This document shows, piece after piece, positions 21,634 to 31,591 of a DNA stretch of 64,000 bases. Each line of letters starts with the position of its first letter. The first letter of the stretch is position 1. Below the pieces are notes generated by a model. The model ran no database searches. It was not told the DNA's origin and was given only the letters and a program-made list of their open reading frames with translations. The position numbers and the translations under genes are program-made. The DNA is from Symbiodinium natans (lineage: Eukaryota > Sar > Dinophyceae > Suessiales > Symbiodiniaceae). The DNA lies in NCBI GenBank assembly GCA_905221605.1, contig CAJNDS010000080.1, forward strand, positions 265,001 to 329,000, read 5' to 3'.

Positions 21634-21817
21634 GGATTCTGCTAGCATATGAAATATGTAACCCCAACTTTCTGGTTCATGGGGTCCCTATTAGGCAGGT
21701 TCCTCTTGGCGACAGGTAGGTTGATTGTGTACGCACTTCTGCTAGACAATGCATACAAATCTTGCCTAACTCATGAGCCCCCCTCAAGAAATCGGAACCT
21801 GCCCTGACCCAGACAGA

Positions 21818-21918
21818 TCACGGCTTTTGTGGAAAGGCTTTCGTGTGACGCCCCGTCGCAAGCAGCTTGCCGCTCGCGTCCGTGAGTTTCACCTTGCCAA
21901 GCTCATCTTGAGAACTCA
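21818..21918 (-). pseudogene. Exon-like fragment, protein C-terminus
   Basis: About 33 codons with DELGKVKLTDASGKLLATGR, to a natural TGA. It lies in a longer unique stretch (21510-22140), not tightly boxed by arrays. Confidence 0.5.
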
Positions 21919-22374
21919 AAACCTACCCTAGTGAGCTCGTCGTAAGGGTTTTGGGGAATTGGGCTGACGAATGTTCGCCCCTTTAGAGCCTATTCTATGC
22001 CGGGAACCAAAGAAGCCGCTTTCGCAAAACTTTAATACCACGCCCACAGAAGAGCAGACAATGGATTTGCTCTGCCTTAAGGTCTGCATGTCCAAAAATA
22101 GGGATACCCGAAAAATCCTTAATCTACACCTAGACAATATCCCCAAACCCTAAACCCTAAACCCTCAACCTGAACCCCCTATTCTAGGAACCCCAGCATG
22201 TACACTAAGGGTTGGGTAGTTGAAAGGGGTGTTAGGGCAGGGTTTAGGATTTAGGGTCTAGGGTCTGTTGCAGCCACGGGATGTACAGGCTGTCCACACG
22301 AGTTCATCCTCTTCTGATGCGCCTTCTAACTTCGATCCAGCGCTTAACTATGGGGTAGATAGATCACAGAGTTT

Positions 22375-22489
22375 GGGATGTTCCCTCTTATGCGAACAGT
22401 CCTAACTAGGGATGATAGTACCCCCTATGACGTGGTTTTCTGTATGATAAACCCCGAAAAAGGACTGTGACCATAAGGGGGAACATCCC
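22375..22489. mobile_element. MITE-like element, family E, best preserved
   Basis: Left GGGATGTTCCCTCTTATG; right inverted GGGATGTTCCCCCTTATG (17 of 18). 115 bp. Confidence 0.8.
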
Positions 22490-22735
22490 CACACAGAGCG
22501 GTTACTCTGACGAACAACCGCAAAGGCAGTGATTCTCCAGCCTCTCAAGAGCCTCAGAACACGCGCCAACCCTCACATTGCACCGACTACTGGCAGGGAA
22601 AAGGACCCCCATATCATCCCGAAACCCTACAAACCCTGAACCCTACACCCCCTAACAAAGAACAAACATCACCCCCAAACCCAGCAAACCCTGAACCCCG
22701 AACCCCCCAACAAAGAACAAACATCCACATCCTGA

Positions 22736-22819
22736 ACCCGCCGCCAAGTGGCCTCCGTAAAGCCCAACGCGCGGCCATACTTCGTGACTGTGCCAGTCAC
22801 AGTGATGACCTCCATCTAG
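22736..22819 (+). pseudogene. Exon-like fragment, protein C-terminus
   Basis: 27 codons with VASVKPNARPYFVTVPVTVM, to TAG. A duplicated CAACAAAGAACAAACATC segment precedes it (22653 and 22709). Confidence 0.5.
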
Positions 22820-23269
22820 AAGTCAGCATTTCAGGGGTCCTTCTTCTTTATAGGGCTCCCCAAACCCTAAACCCCATGAATACCCTACAACCGGTCTAGG
22901 GTCAGGGATTCTCCTTGGTTGGGAACTCCCATCGCTTGAAGGCTTAGCAGTACTTTGGCAAACCCGGTGCCCAGTTCAAAAGGACCAGGATTCAGTTTAC
23001 GGCTTGGGTCTTGATGTTTTTAGGGTTCATATAGTGGCTTTAGGCTTTGTAGGGCTTTTAGGGCTTTTTAGGCTTTATAGGGTTTATAGGGCTTCACATG
23101 GCCACACCGAGGCACCTTGCCTCCCCACCCTTGGCAGGGGCCATGAAGGTCTGACTCATCTCGACGCTGACTCCCGGGCGCGTGGGGTCCTCTCGTTGGC
23201 AGCGCTGGGTTTGAGCGCCATCCCAGAAATACCGCGCTACAAGTCTCACGTGGAACTGGTTCTTTGAGA

Positions 23270-23750
23270 GTTTGGGGCTTAAGAACGCCTATGGTCCAGA
23301 TACCCGAACTGGGATCTTGGTCGTTCCTGAGACATTGTGCCGCCATGGGGTCACAACATGAAGAGTATCAACAAAGAGAGGCCGATGTCAGCGCCGAGCG
23401 TATGCGTTTTTTCGCAAAGGCCTGCTCGCGCTCTCGGCGGAAATCAAGCTCTCGCCTTGGCGCGAGCTGCGGACTCTTGGAAGTCGCGAACATGCACTCT
23501 GGCATAGGCCCTGAAGTGCATGTTCCATGCTCGAAATCGTGCTTCCGCCTAGGTCCCGTGCACTTTTTTGAGGCTTGCATTGGCCCCCTCTCGCGAAAAC
23601 GTGGCAGGCGCGCAGTTTCCTGCATTTTGGGCCGTTGCAGGGATTCGTTTCGTGCATCCGAAGGGGGATCTGCAATATGAAGTGTCCACATGGCCTCCCA
23701 CTTTTGGGGTGTCTACGCTTTGCACAATAGTGGCTGCATGATACCAATTT
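23270..23750. other. Unique 480-bp segment with overlapping open frames
   Basis: A plus frame (138 codons to 23680) and two minus frames (107 and 122 codons) overlap. GC-rich and free of telomere units. None matches a family I know, and mutual overlap means at most one is real. Confidence 0.35.
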
Positions 23751-24091
23751 CAGCAAATTACTTCTGGAACCATACCCGAATCCCTAAAACCACCAACAGG
23801 AAAGTCTCCACCAGCACATTGAAAACCCTTAAGCCCTGAACCCTTAACATCCCTTAGTTCCCTAAACCCCATAAACCCTACATCCCAAACATCCCGAAGT
23901 TCCCTAGGTACCCTGAGCCCTGAACCTATACCAAAACCTAGACACCCCATAAACCCGAAAAACCCAAAACCCCAAACCCCAAACCCTAAACCCCAAACCC
24001 TAAACCCTAAACCCTAAACCCTAAACCCTAAACCCCAAACCCTGAACCCTAAACCCTAACACTTAAAACCCAAAAAATATCGTTCCGTCCT

Positions 24092-24172
24092 TACTTAGCA
24101 GAGCCATGGTCCCCAAGACGTCCACCAGCGTAGCTGTGCACCCTCCCCGGAGGCCAGCGGCAAGCCGGTGTT
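24092..24172 (-). pseudogene. Exon-like fragment
   Basis: Reads HRLAAGLRGGCTATLVDVLG. C-strand left, a 380-bp G-strand block right. Confidence 0.45.
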
Positions 24173-24550
24173 AGGGTTTAGGGTTTAGGGGTTTAGGGGT
24201 TCAGGGGTTCAGGGGTTCAGGGGTTTAGGGGTTTAGGGGTTTAGGGGTTTAGGGGTTTAGGGGTTTAGGGTTTAGGGGCTTAGGGTTTAGGGGTTTAGGG
24301 TTTAGGGCTTAGGGTTTAGGGTTTAGGGGTTTAGGGCTTAGGGCTTAGGGTTTAGGGGTTTAGGGGTTTAGGGGTTTAGGGGTTTAGGGGTTTAGGGGTT
24401 TAGGGGTTTAGGGGTTTAGGGGTTTAGGGGTTTCGGGGTTTAGGGGTTTAGGGGTTTAGGGGTTTAGGGCTAGGGTGTTGGGATCTAGGGGTTTAGGGTT
24501 TAGGGTGTAGGGTTTTGGGTTTCAGGGTTTAGGGTGGAGGGTTTCGGGTT
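24172..24550. repeat. Long TTTAGGGG (8-bp) block
   Basis: About 380 bp dominated by GGGGTTTA with TTCAGGGG and GGGCTTA sub-runs. Confidence 0.95.
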
Positions 24551-24552
24551 AA

Positions 24553-24630
24553 GGCGACTCCGGCTGTGTAGTAAAAAACCCTTCTCCGCGAACGCACGCG
24601 CAGCCCAAGGATGGCTGCCTTCTCCTTCAA
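24553..24630 (-). pseudogene. Exon-like fragment, basic
   Basis: 26 codons filling the spacer, with AAILGLRVRSRRRVFYYTAG. TTTAGGG left, C-strand right. Confidence 0.5.
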
Positions 24631-24763
24631 CCCTAAACCCTAAACCCTCAACCCTAAACCCTAAACCTTAACCCCGCTTGAGGTGGTTGCCAAAGTACAC
24701 GCCCTTTGTTGGCACCAAATGAAGGTTTTAGGGTTTAGGGCTTAGGGTTTAGGATTCAGATGC

Positions 24764-24876
24764 ATATATGGGTACTTCTCAAAATGGGGGGTCCCATGCA
24801 AAGGTAACCTATACAATATGCATCCTGGTAATACGGGCTCCAAAAAAAGGCGCAAGCGTTTAGAGAACCGCCCATG
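24764..24876. mobile_element. MITE-like element, family C
   Basis: Left ATATGGGTACTTCTCAAAAT, right TTTAGAGAACCGCCCAT. The interior is diverged. Confidence 0.55.
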
Positions 24877-25481
24877 CGGCCTAAACCCTTAACCCTAAAC
24901 CCTAAACCCTAAACCCTAAACCCTAAACCCGAAACCCGAAACCCTAAACCCAAAAAAAACAGGGAATCAGGGCCTACTCTGGCTCCTCCTGGACCACAAC
25001 GAAAAGGGTGCGTAGCGAAAGTCTCGTGCCAGATTTAGTCGCCCTAAACTCATCGGCTTCTCTGAAGCCGAAGTTTCAGAAGTTAGAAGGACATGAAGAG
25101 CCCTAAGCCCCAAACCCTTGACTCTTTTTGGGCGACAGACTGAAACGTCGCAAGATTCTCGCGAGCCTCCGTGCATTGTTCCGTAGGCATTCTTGACGCC
25201 ATCCCCGACCGTGATTTGACACCTCCGTGCTTTGCACACAGGCCCTCTAAGCTGCCATTCAGGGTGCAGGGTTTTGGAGTTTGGGGATACTTCAGGTTTA
25301 GGGTTTAGGGTTTAGGGTTTGAGGTTTAGGGTTTAGGTTTTAGGGTTTAGGCACTTTGTGGCTTCGGACACTCTGGGATTTACAGTACTCAAGCATAGAT
25401 GCGCAGCGCTCCCGTTGCATCCCTAATACTGACACTCAATGCAACTTACAAGCGATGCGCGGATCATGGTCGCACTTCAGC

Positions 25482-25571
25482 CAAGTAATGCCAGAAGGGA
25501 ACCTTGTTTTGGTTGGTTACTTTCAAAGGGAACCCAGAACCAACAAATGTGTAAAAGGTACCACTCAGCCC
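25482..25571. mobile_element. MITE-like element, family B
   Basis: Core TTTTGGTTGGTTACTTTCAA followed by GGGAACCC; right end GGTACCACTCAGCCC. The ends are partly eroded. Confidence 0.5.
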
Positions 25572-25606
25572 CGAAACCCTCAACCCTCAACCCTCAACCC
25601 TAAACC

Positions 25607-25745
25607 CACCAAGCCACAAGGCACCAAGAGGGGCTCCCAAGCACTGAGAGGCCGGAACTCAGGCGCGGGCTCCACATAACCCTCCTCCACCTTGATGCAC
25701 TCCATACCTGGTTCAGCTCTGCACTCCAAGGGTGAACAACGATTG
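25607..25745 (-). pseudogene. Exon-like fragment, long
   Basis: About 46 codons open, with GYVEPAPEFRPLSAWEPLLV, among the most protein-like in the window. C-strand left, G-strand right. Confidence 0.55.
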
Positions 25746-25889
25746 TTTGAGGGTTTAGGGTTTAGGGTTTAGGGTTTAGGGTTTAGGGTTCAGGGTTGGC
25801 TTAGGGTTTAGAGTTGAGGGTTCAGGGTCTAGGGTTTCGGGTTTAGGTATAGGAGGGTCAGTATCATGATAGCCGCCGTCATGATCGCA

Positions 25890-25920
25890 AGCATCATCAT
25901 CATCATCATCAGCAGCAGCA
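25890..25920. repeat. (CAT)n/(CAG)n tract
   Basis: Six CAT units followed by four AGC units. Confidence 0.95.
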
Positions 25921-26092
25921 TGATGGCAACTGCAACAATCATTGCAATCATGAAAAAGTGCATCGTTTCTCTCGCTATCCATCTTTACTAACATCATTTA
26001 CACTCTCCCAAATACTTTTTCGCTTTCTGGAGCAAGTCAAGTTCTAATGCGCAATGCCAACACTGGCCGTGTAACAAAAATGTTGATAAAAA

Positions 26093-26170
26093 CCCTAAAC
26101 CCTAAACCCTAAACCCTAAACCCTAAACCCTAAACCCTAAACCCTAAACCCTAAACCCTAAACCCTAAAC
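26093..26170. repeat. CCCTAAA array
   Basis: Eleven perfect units. The preceding spacer (25800-26090) includes the CAT/CAG tract and otherwise nothing I recognise. Confidence 0.95.
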
Positions 26171-26299
26171 CGAATCAGGGTGACGATCACCGTGGAGCCA
26201 GAAACTTCGGGAGAGGCAGAGTCGGGGCAAGGGCCCTTGGTCTATTCAGGTTCATGTATCCGTATACGATTATGGTGGTGTAGGGTATATGATGATACC
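26170..26299 (+). pseudogene. Exon-like fragment
   Basis: About 43 codons open; the first 28, with TITVEPETSGEAESGQGPLV, look coding. Confidence 0.45.
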
Positions 26300-26360
26300 C
26301 AAACCCCAAACCCCAAACCCCAAACCCTAAACCCTAAACCCTAAAGCCTAACCTAAACTA

Positions 26361-26432
26361 ATGTCGTCTCGAAGGTTTCGGCTGGGCAGCCGCAATCTCA
26401 ATGGCGTGGCACATGTGAGGAACTCAGAGCGG
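26361..26432 (+). pseudogene. Exon-like fragment starting at an ATG
   Basis: MSS then RRFRLGSRNLNGVAHVRNSE, open into the TTTAGGG block. Confidence 0.4.
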
Positions 26433-26785
26433 TTTAGGGTTTAATGTCGGGTTCGCACACAGAGCTATGTCTTTGTAGACCCTTCTCTCGCTCCTGACCG
26501 GAATCCCTCAGAAGTTGTGCTAAATCGAAGACGTCCCACATCATGACACAAGCAAGTCAGACGAAAACAGCTTCGGCAAGTCATTCTTCGACGAGAAACA
26601 GTGTTGCAACCCTTTACGCCAATCCTAACCCCTTTCTCCTTCACCGGGCCTCGTAGAACGCTGTCGAAACGATCCCCTGTGCCTGGGCCAAAGATGGGGA
26701 ATCCTCCCCTGACACGTGAGCTGTTTTCCAAGTTATGGTCCCCCTTAGGTTCCTCTTTAGGGTTGTTTAGGGTTTAGGGTTTAGG

Positions 26786-26887
26786 GCTTGCAATGCGGAA
26801 CTTTATATTTCGGGTATGCAAGACTGCCAGGAGCCTCGAAGTCGGCCCAAGTGCGTTCGAGGTTTCAATGCGGTTGCTGCGGAAAAC
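26786..26887 (+). pseudogene. Exon-like fragment, cysteine-containing
   Basis: 34 codons with ELYISGMQDCQEPRSRPKCV. TTTAGGG left, C-strand right. Confidence 0.5.
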
Positions 26888-27079
26888 CCTCAAACGTTGA
26901 CCTCTGACCCCAAACCCTCGCCCTAAACCCTAAATCCTAAACCCTAAACTCTAAAGCGGCTACTGAGGCGGCCCTTGGGTTTTTTGTCTTCCAACCCTAG
27001 TTGTGTTAAGTGAGAGGAAGCTCGTTCACGAAGCCTCTTCTCTACACACGGAACCCCAAATTCCCAGAAGCCATAAACC

Positions 27080-27178
27080 CTAACAAAGAAACCTAAACCC
27101 TAAACCCTAAACCCTAAACCCTGAACCCTGAACCCTGAACCCTGAACCCTGAACCCTGAACCCTGAACCCTGAACCCA
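27080..27178. repeat. Array of CCCTGAA variants
   Basis: Eight or more consecutive CCCTGAA units follow four CCCTAAA units. Confidence 0.95.
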
Positions 27179-27396
27179 AGCCCTCAAGAAGCATAAGCCA
27201 CAAACCCTATAAACCCTCAACCCTTACTTCATGAGCGTTGTCGTCCAAGCACATTGGACAACCCCATTTATGAACAACAACCCTAAAGCTTTGGGCCTTC
27301 TAAACCCCCAAAGCCCCAACTCCTTAAACCCTGAATCCCTAAACCCCTGAATCCTGAACCCTAAACCCTTGAAAAACCCTCAACCCTAAACCCTAA

Positions 27397-27520
27397 ACTT
27401 CCTGTACGTTGCCGACCAGGCACTTTGAAATTGGCCCAGCAAGGAGTCTCTTCCTTCCGCCGCAGCTCGCTGGATGTACCTCCCGAAGTTTGCCAAAGGA
27501 TGTCTGCCTTTCGTTTATAA
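27397..27520 (+). pseudogene. Exon-like fragment with stop
   Basis: 40 codons with LKLAQQGVSSFRRSSLDVPP, to TAA. A second plus frame is also open. Confidence 0.45.
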
Positions 27521-28179
27521 CACGCACACACACACACTCAATATTATGCGTGTATATATATATATAGCTATTTATTTAAATGCTTTCCTTTAGTCTGTCT
27601 ATGTAATAATTTTCTGTATATTCTGGTGTATGTTTTCATGTACATACAATACATAAGCTTAGGCCTCACAGGCTGAGAGGCTTCGGGGTTTGGAGTTTGG
27701 AGCGTCTCCACGAAACCAAGCTGCTGAAACGTCCCCTGTGATCCTTCGAAAGATGTGGCAGCACCCAAGCCCTTACCTTAAGGCTCCCAGCCCCCAAGCC
27801 CTAATTCCTAATTGCGAGTAACCCTAAACCCTAAAACCTAGATCCGAGACAGCAAACATCCAAAGCACCTGTAAATTTCAATCCCTAAACCCCAAACCCA
27901 AAAACAAGCAATCCCCTCTAAGCCCTCACGAACCCATATAACCCCCAAACCCCAAAACCCGAGCCGCCGCACCCGGTGGCGAAGCGCCGCCCCGTGGCGC
28001 AAGGCGCCCAGGCTGTGCGGGCAGCTCGCAGGAGGGCGGCCATTGGTGGCGGCTTACAAAAAATCTCTAGTGGCAAAGAAGGAACCCAGAGAGGTTTTGG
28101 TCCCTTTAATATACCTTATAGTAGGGATTCTGTAGCAATAGGGTTTGGTATAGGGTAGATGGTCCCAGTTCTAGGGTTC

Positions 28180-28690
28180 ATTTTGTCCGGAAACGCTACA
28201 TTCTGGTTCAAACCAGCCAGGTACGAGTAGTTCAGGGACTGTCCTGGGACTGGTGTGAAGGCCGTGCGGAATACGGTTGCCTCCCGGCTCAATGCGGTCG
28301 ATGGCTGCAGGGCCTCTGAGACAAGAGCCTCAACATGTTGAACAGGCTTGTAGCGCAGAAGCTGCTGGCAGCCAAGTAAGCCAACAACGGAAGCTCCCTG
28401 CAACTACTTCAGAGTTCAAAATCAAATCCTGCGTGAACCTGCCCCGCGGCGAGTGTCTCTCACAACTCTCATGCTCCTTGATCGGGCGATCGTCTCTCGA
28501 TCTCTCGGTATTCATGCTGCGTATCCTTCTGCATCAGAAGTTCCAATTGGCCGCTTGCGCCCATTCATCCGCCGAGGCCCACGAAGTCCCCCCACCCCTA
28601 ATCACCCACCCCCGAGCCAGAATCTTCCCCCCAGTTCGGCTGGCCTTCTTGACTTCGGCATACCTGGGTCACCAGTTGAGTGATGTTTAG
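28180..28690. other. Unique 500-bp segment, possible exon region
   Basis: Several frames up to 137 codons on both strands; minus FMWEV-like composition is absent, and no family was recognised. A short minus stretch reading DEWAQAANWNF near 28550 looks coding. No arrays inside. Confidence 0.3.
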
Positions 28691-29171
28691 GCCGAGGTTC
28701 CTTGTGCAACAAATCGGAGAAAAGGGAGACGCCCCTTGTGAGGGCTTATTAGGATCTAGGGTTTTGGGTTTTGGGTTTAGATCCGGGCCCTTAATGGTCC
28801 TTTAGATGCGCAGCACTTTGGCCATACGTGTTCTGCAGTGAACCTTAACACACTGCAGCAGCACAATGGAGAAGCTAGCGGCTTGCAATCCCCTATATCC
28901 GCTCAGAACGCGCGCACACACACACAATGACCTTGCATTCGGAATTGTACAACCCTAAACCCTAAACCCTAAACCCTAAACCCTAACCCTGAACCCCAAC
29001 ATCATAGGAATATACTCATATACTAGAACGCTAGCCGAAAAAGAACAATAGCATAACAATATACTTGCACAAAACGATTCATACAACAATATTTTCACAT
29101 AATGGAAGAATAGGTTGATAATGTAGAAAATCCTGCAGAAATTTGATAAAATAGTCGTTATTGTCCTATCT

Positions 29172-29285
29172 ACAAGGTATCTTAATGCCCAATTCAAACA
29201 ACGCTGTTGATGTTGCCCTTATCCCTAAACCCTAAACCCTTACACAAGGCATTTTAATACAAACAATGCTGTTGATGTTGCCCTT
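29172..29285. repeat. Duplication of about 45 bp flanking a short CCCTAAA block
   Basis: The copy at 29172-29220 ends ACGCTGTTGATGTTGCCCTT; the copy at 29243-29285 ends ATGCTGTTGATGTTGCCCTT. Between them is ATCCCTAAACCCTAAACCCT. Confidence 0.85.
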
Positions 29286-30249
29286 TTTGCGCGTGCCCAG
29301 AAGCCACAACCACACTGGGACGCGGGCAATGGGCCCTCAACCCTGGTGAAGAAAGAGACCTGAGCTTCTTGGAGGTATAGGGCTTGTGGTTTAACTAGGG
29401 TTTAGGGTTTAGGGATGGTTTAGGGTTTAGGGTTCAGGGTTTAGGGTTTAGGGCTTAGGGCTTGGAGGGGTTTAGGGTTTAGGGCTTGCGCAGCACTGCT
29501 AGCTCCACATAAGAAGATTCGGAACGCAGGCCTCCCCTCCTTCTGCAAAAAAAGAGGGGTTTAGCAGCTTCGCTTGAGTTTCTGCGGGTGCAGCTGGGAT
29601 GTTGCTTTAAAAGAGACGAAGCACCCCACTCCCGCTTCTGAGGGCTGCGGGAAAGCTGGGATATTGGGGGTACGAAGTAGCATATATAATCAACAACATA
29701 TCTATCTGTTTCTTCACTCGTACATATTATGGTTTTGGACCTTTTGGTTGATTATGCGGAGAGATGCGGAGAGATGGCAAGGAAGTCTCCCCTGCGTTTG
29801 AGAATGCACCAAGTGCCTTGCCTCAACTAGCAGGTGCTTTATGTAAAATGACGAACAGAGAGCAGAGGTAAGTATCGTGAAGCTCATTCCCTGCAAAGAA
29901 CCTGCCGTTTAGGGGCTAGGGGGGTGGAGGGGAGATCCGACGACGTCCACCAAAAGAGGATCGGTAAACGGTCATGGGGATTGTTGCGAGTCCAACAACA
30001 AAAGAAGAACTACGTGCCTAGGTACAGTAGGCTTCCCTCGACTGAATAAACACGAGAATCTCTGAGGTTGAGACAGAGAGCCCCGCACAAGCTACTCTAA
30101 TAAGGGTACCCCCTAACCCTAATTATAAGGGTACCCATAACCCTAAACCCTAAACCCTAAACCGTATACCCTTTCTTAAGTCGGTTGCTGTAGGAAGGAC
30201 TTTGAACCACTAACAAGGGCGCAAAGGGTGCCACAGGGCCACCAAGCAT

Positions 30250-30660
30250 GGGCGGTTAAGGGTTTAGGGTTTAGGGTTCAGGGTTTAGGGTTCAGGAATT
30301 AGGGTTTAGGGTTCAGGGTTTAGGGTTTAGGGCTAGGGTTTAGGGTTCAGGGTTTAGGGCTCGGGTTTAGGGTTCAGGTGTCGAATCTATTGGGTACAGG
30401 CTTTAGGGTTCAGGGACGAGTGGGAACAGGGGCTCCCTGTTAGGACCAGGGCCTGAGCTACAGATGGATGGGTTTAGGGTTTAGGGTTTAGGGTTTAGGG
30501 TTTAGGGTTTAGGGTTTAGGGTTTAGGGTTTAGGGTTTAGGGTTTAGGGTTAAGGGTTAAGGGTTAAGGGTTAAGGGTTTAGGGTTTAGGGTTTAGGGTT
30601 TAGGGTTTCGGGTTTAGGGCTTAGGGCTTAGGGTTTAGGGTTTAGGGTTTGGGTCTATAG
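30250..30660. repeat. G-strand blocks with GGGTTCA and GGGTTAA variants
   Basis: 30250-30390 alternates TTTAGGG with TTCAGGG; 30472-30650 is regular with four GGGTTAA units near 30550-30578. Confidence 0.9.
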
Positions 30661-31041
30661 GGCATGGGGTTAGGGTTTGGGGTTTTGGACACATTCGAGG
30701 CCCGCGCCAGGCGGATGATGGCCTGCAAGCCAAGCAATCCCCAGATTCTGCTGCTACTCACCGGGATTGCCAAGAGCATGTTCCAGCGAAAGTAATTCAT
30801 AGACTTTGTCTCTAGATGCAAAGAAGCACACAGACGACCAAAAACATAATATATACATGTGTGTATAATATGTGTAAAAAACAGGAAGCAATAAGAGAAG
30901 ATGCTGCCATGTGACGCATGAACCCCTAATGGCTGCAACCATTTGAACATCACCCTCTAAACCCTCAACCCTTAACCCTCAACCCTCAAGTCAACCCTAA
31001 ACCCTAAACCCTAAACCCTAAACCCTAAACCCTAAACCCCA

Positions 31042-31138
31042 ACATGGGCCTCGAAGATCTCCAAGACCAGCGGCTGCTCCAGGGTGCGTGGCTTTGGCAT
31101 CGCCTGGAGCCAAGGAAGGACATGGTTGTTGTGTTTGG
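31042..31138 (-). pseudogene. Exon-like fragment
   Basis: Minus reads MPKPRTLEQPLVLEIFEAHV; the plus strand is also open from an ATG, so strand is not certain. C-strand left, G-strand right. Confidence 0.45.
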
Positions 31139-31227
31139 GTTTAGGGTTTAGGGTTTAGGGTTTAGGGTTTAGGATTTAGGGTTTAGGGTCTAGGGTTTAG
31201 GGTTTATTGAGGGTTTGGGATTTAGGG

Positions 31228-31275
31228 AGGAGGAGGAGGAGGGGAGGAGGAGGAGAAGGAGGAGGAGGAGGAGGT
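31228..31275. repeat. (GGA)n microsatellite
   Basis: Purine-only GGA/GAGGA repeats. The 31285-31515 sequence to its right holds an unrecognised 84-codon plus frame that ends in the array. Confidence 0.95.
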
Positions 31276-31518
31276 CCGTAAGTTGTGGTTCCCATCATGA
31301 TTCAGGGAACTGCCCATTGCCCATATGCAGGTTCAGGCTTGGAGGCGTGGAGAGCGAGCTTTAACCCGCGGGGATGTGACAGATTGGAGGAGTCCTTGGA
31401 CTTTGGAACTCAACGTGAGATTCTTTCCATACTGGGATCCCGTTATCGCGGGGTTTTATGTTTAGTAGTTTTAGAGATTCATATTTTGGCAGAACAAATT
31501 GGACGGTATGGTGGATCC

Positions 31519-31578
31519 ACCCTAAACCCTAAACCCTAAACCCTAAACCCTAAACCCTAAACCCTAAACCCTAAACCC
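31519..31578. repeat. CCCTAAA array abutting the membrane-protein gene
   Basis: Eight units; the gene's open frame ends at 31592, 14 bp to the right. Confidence 0.95.
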
Positions 31579-31591
31579 CCCTTTTGTCATC

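Noticed and set aside
23264-23756. A confident gene at 23264-23680 (plus) or 23368-23756 (minus)
   Set aside because: Three long frames overlap on both strands in GC-rich DNA and none has a recognisable motif, so only a unique segment is annotated.
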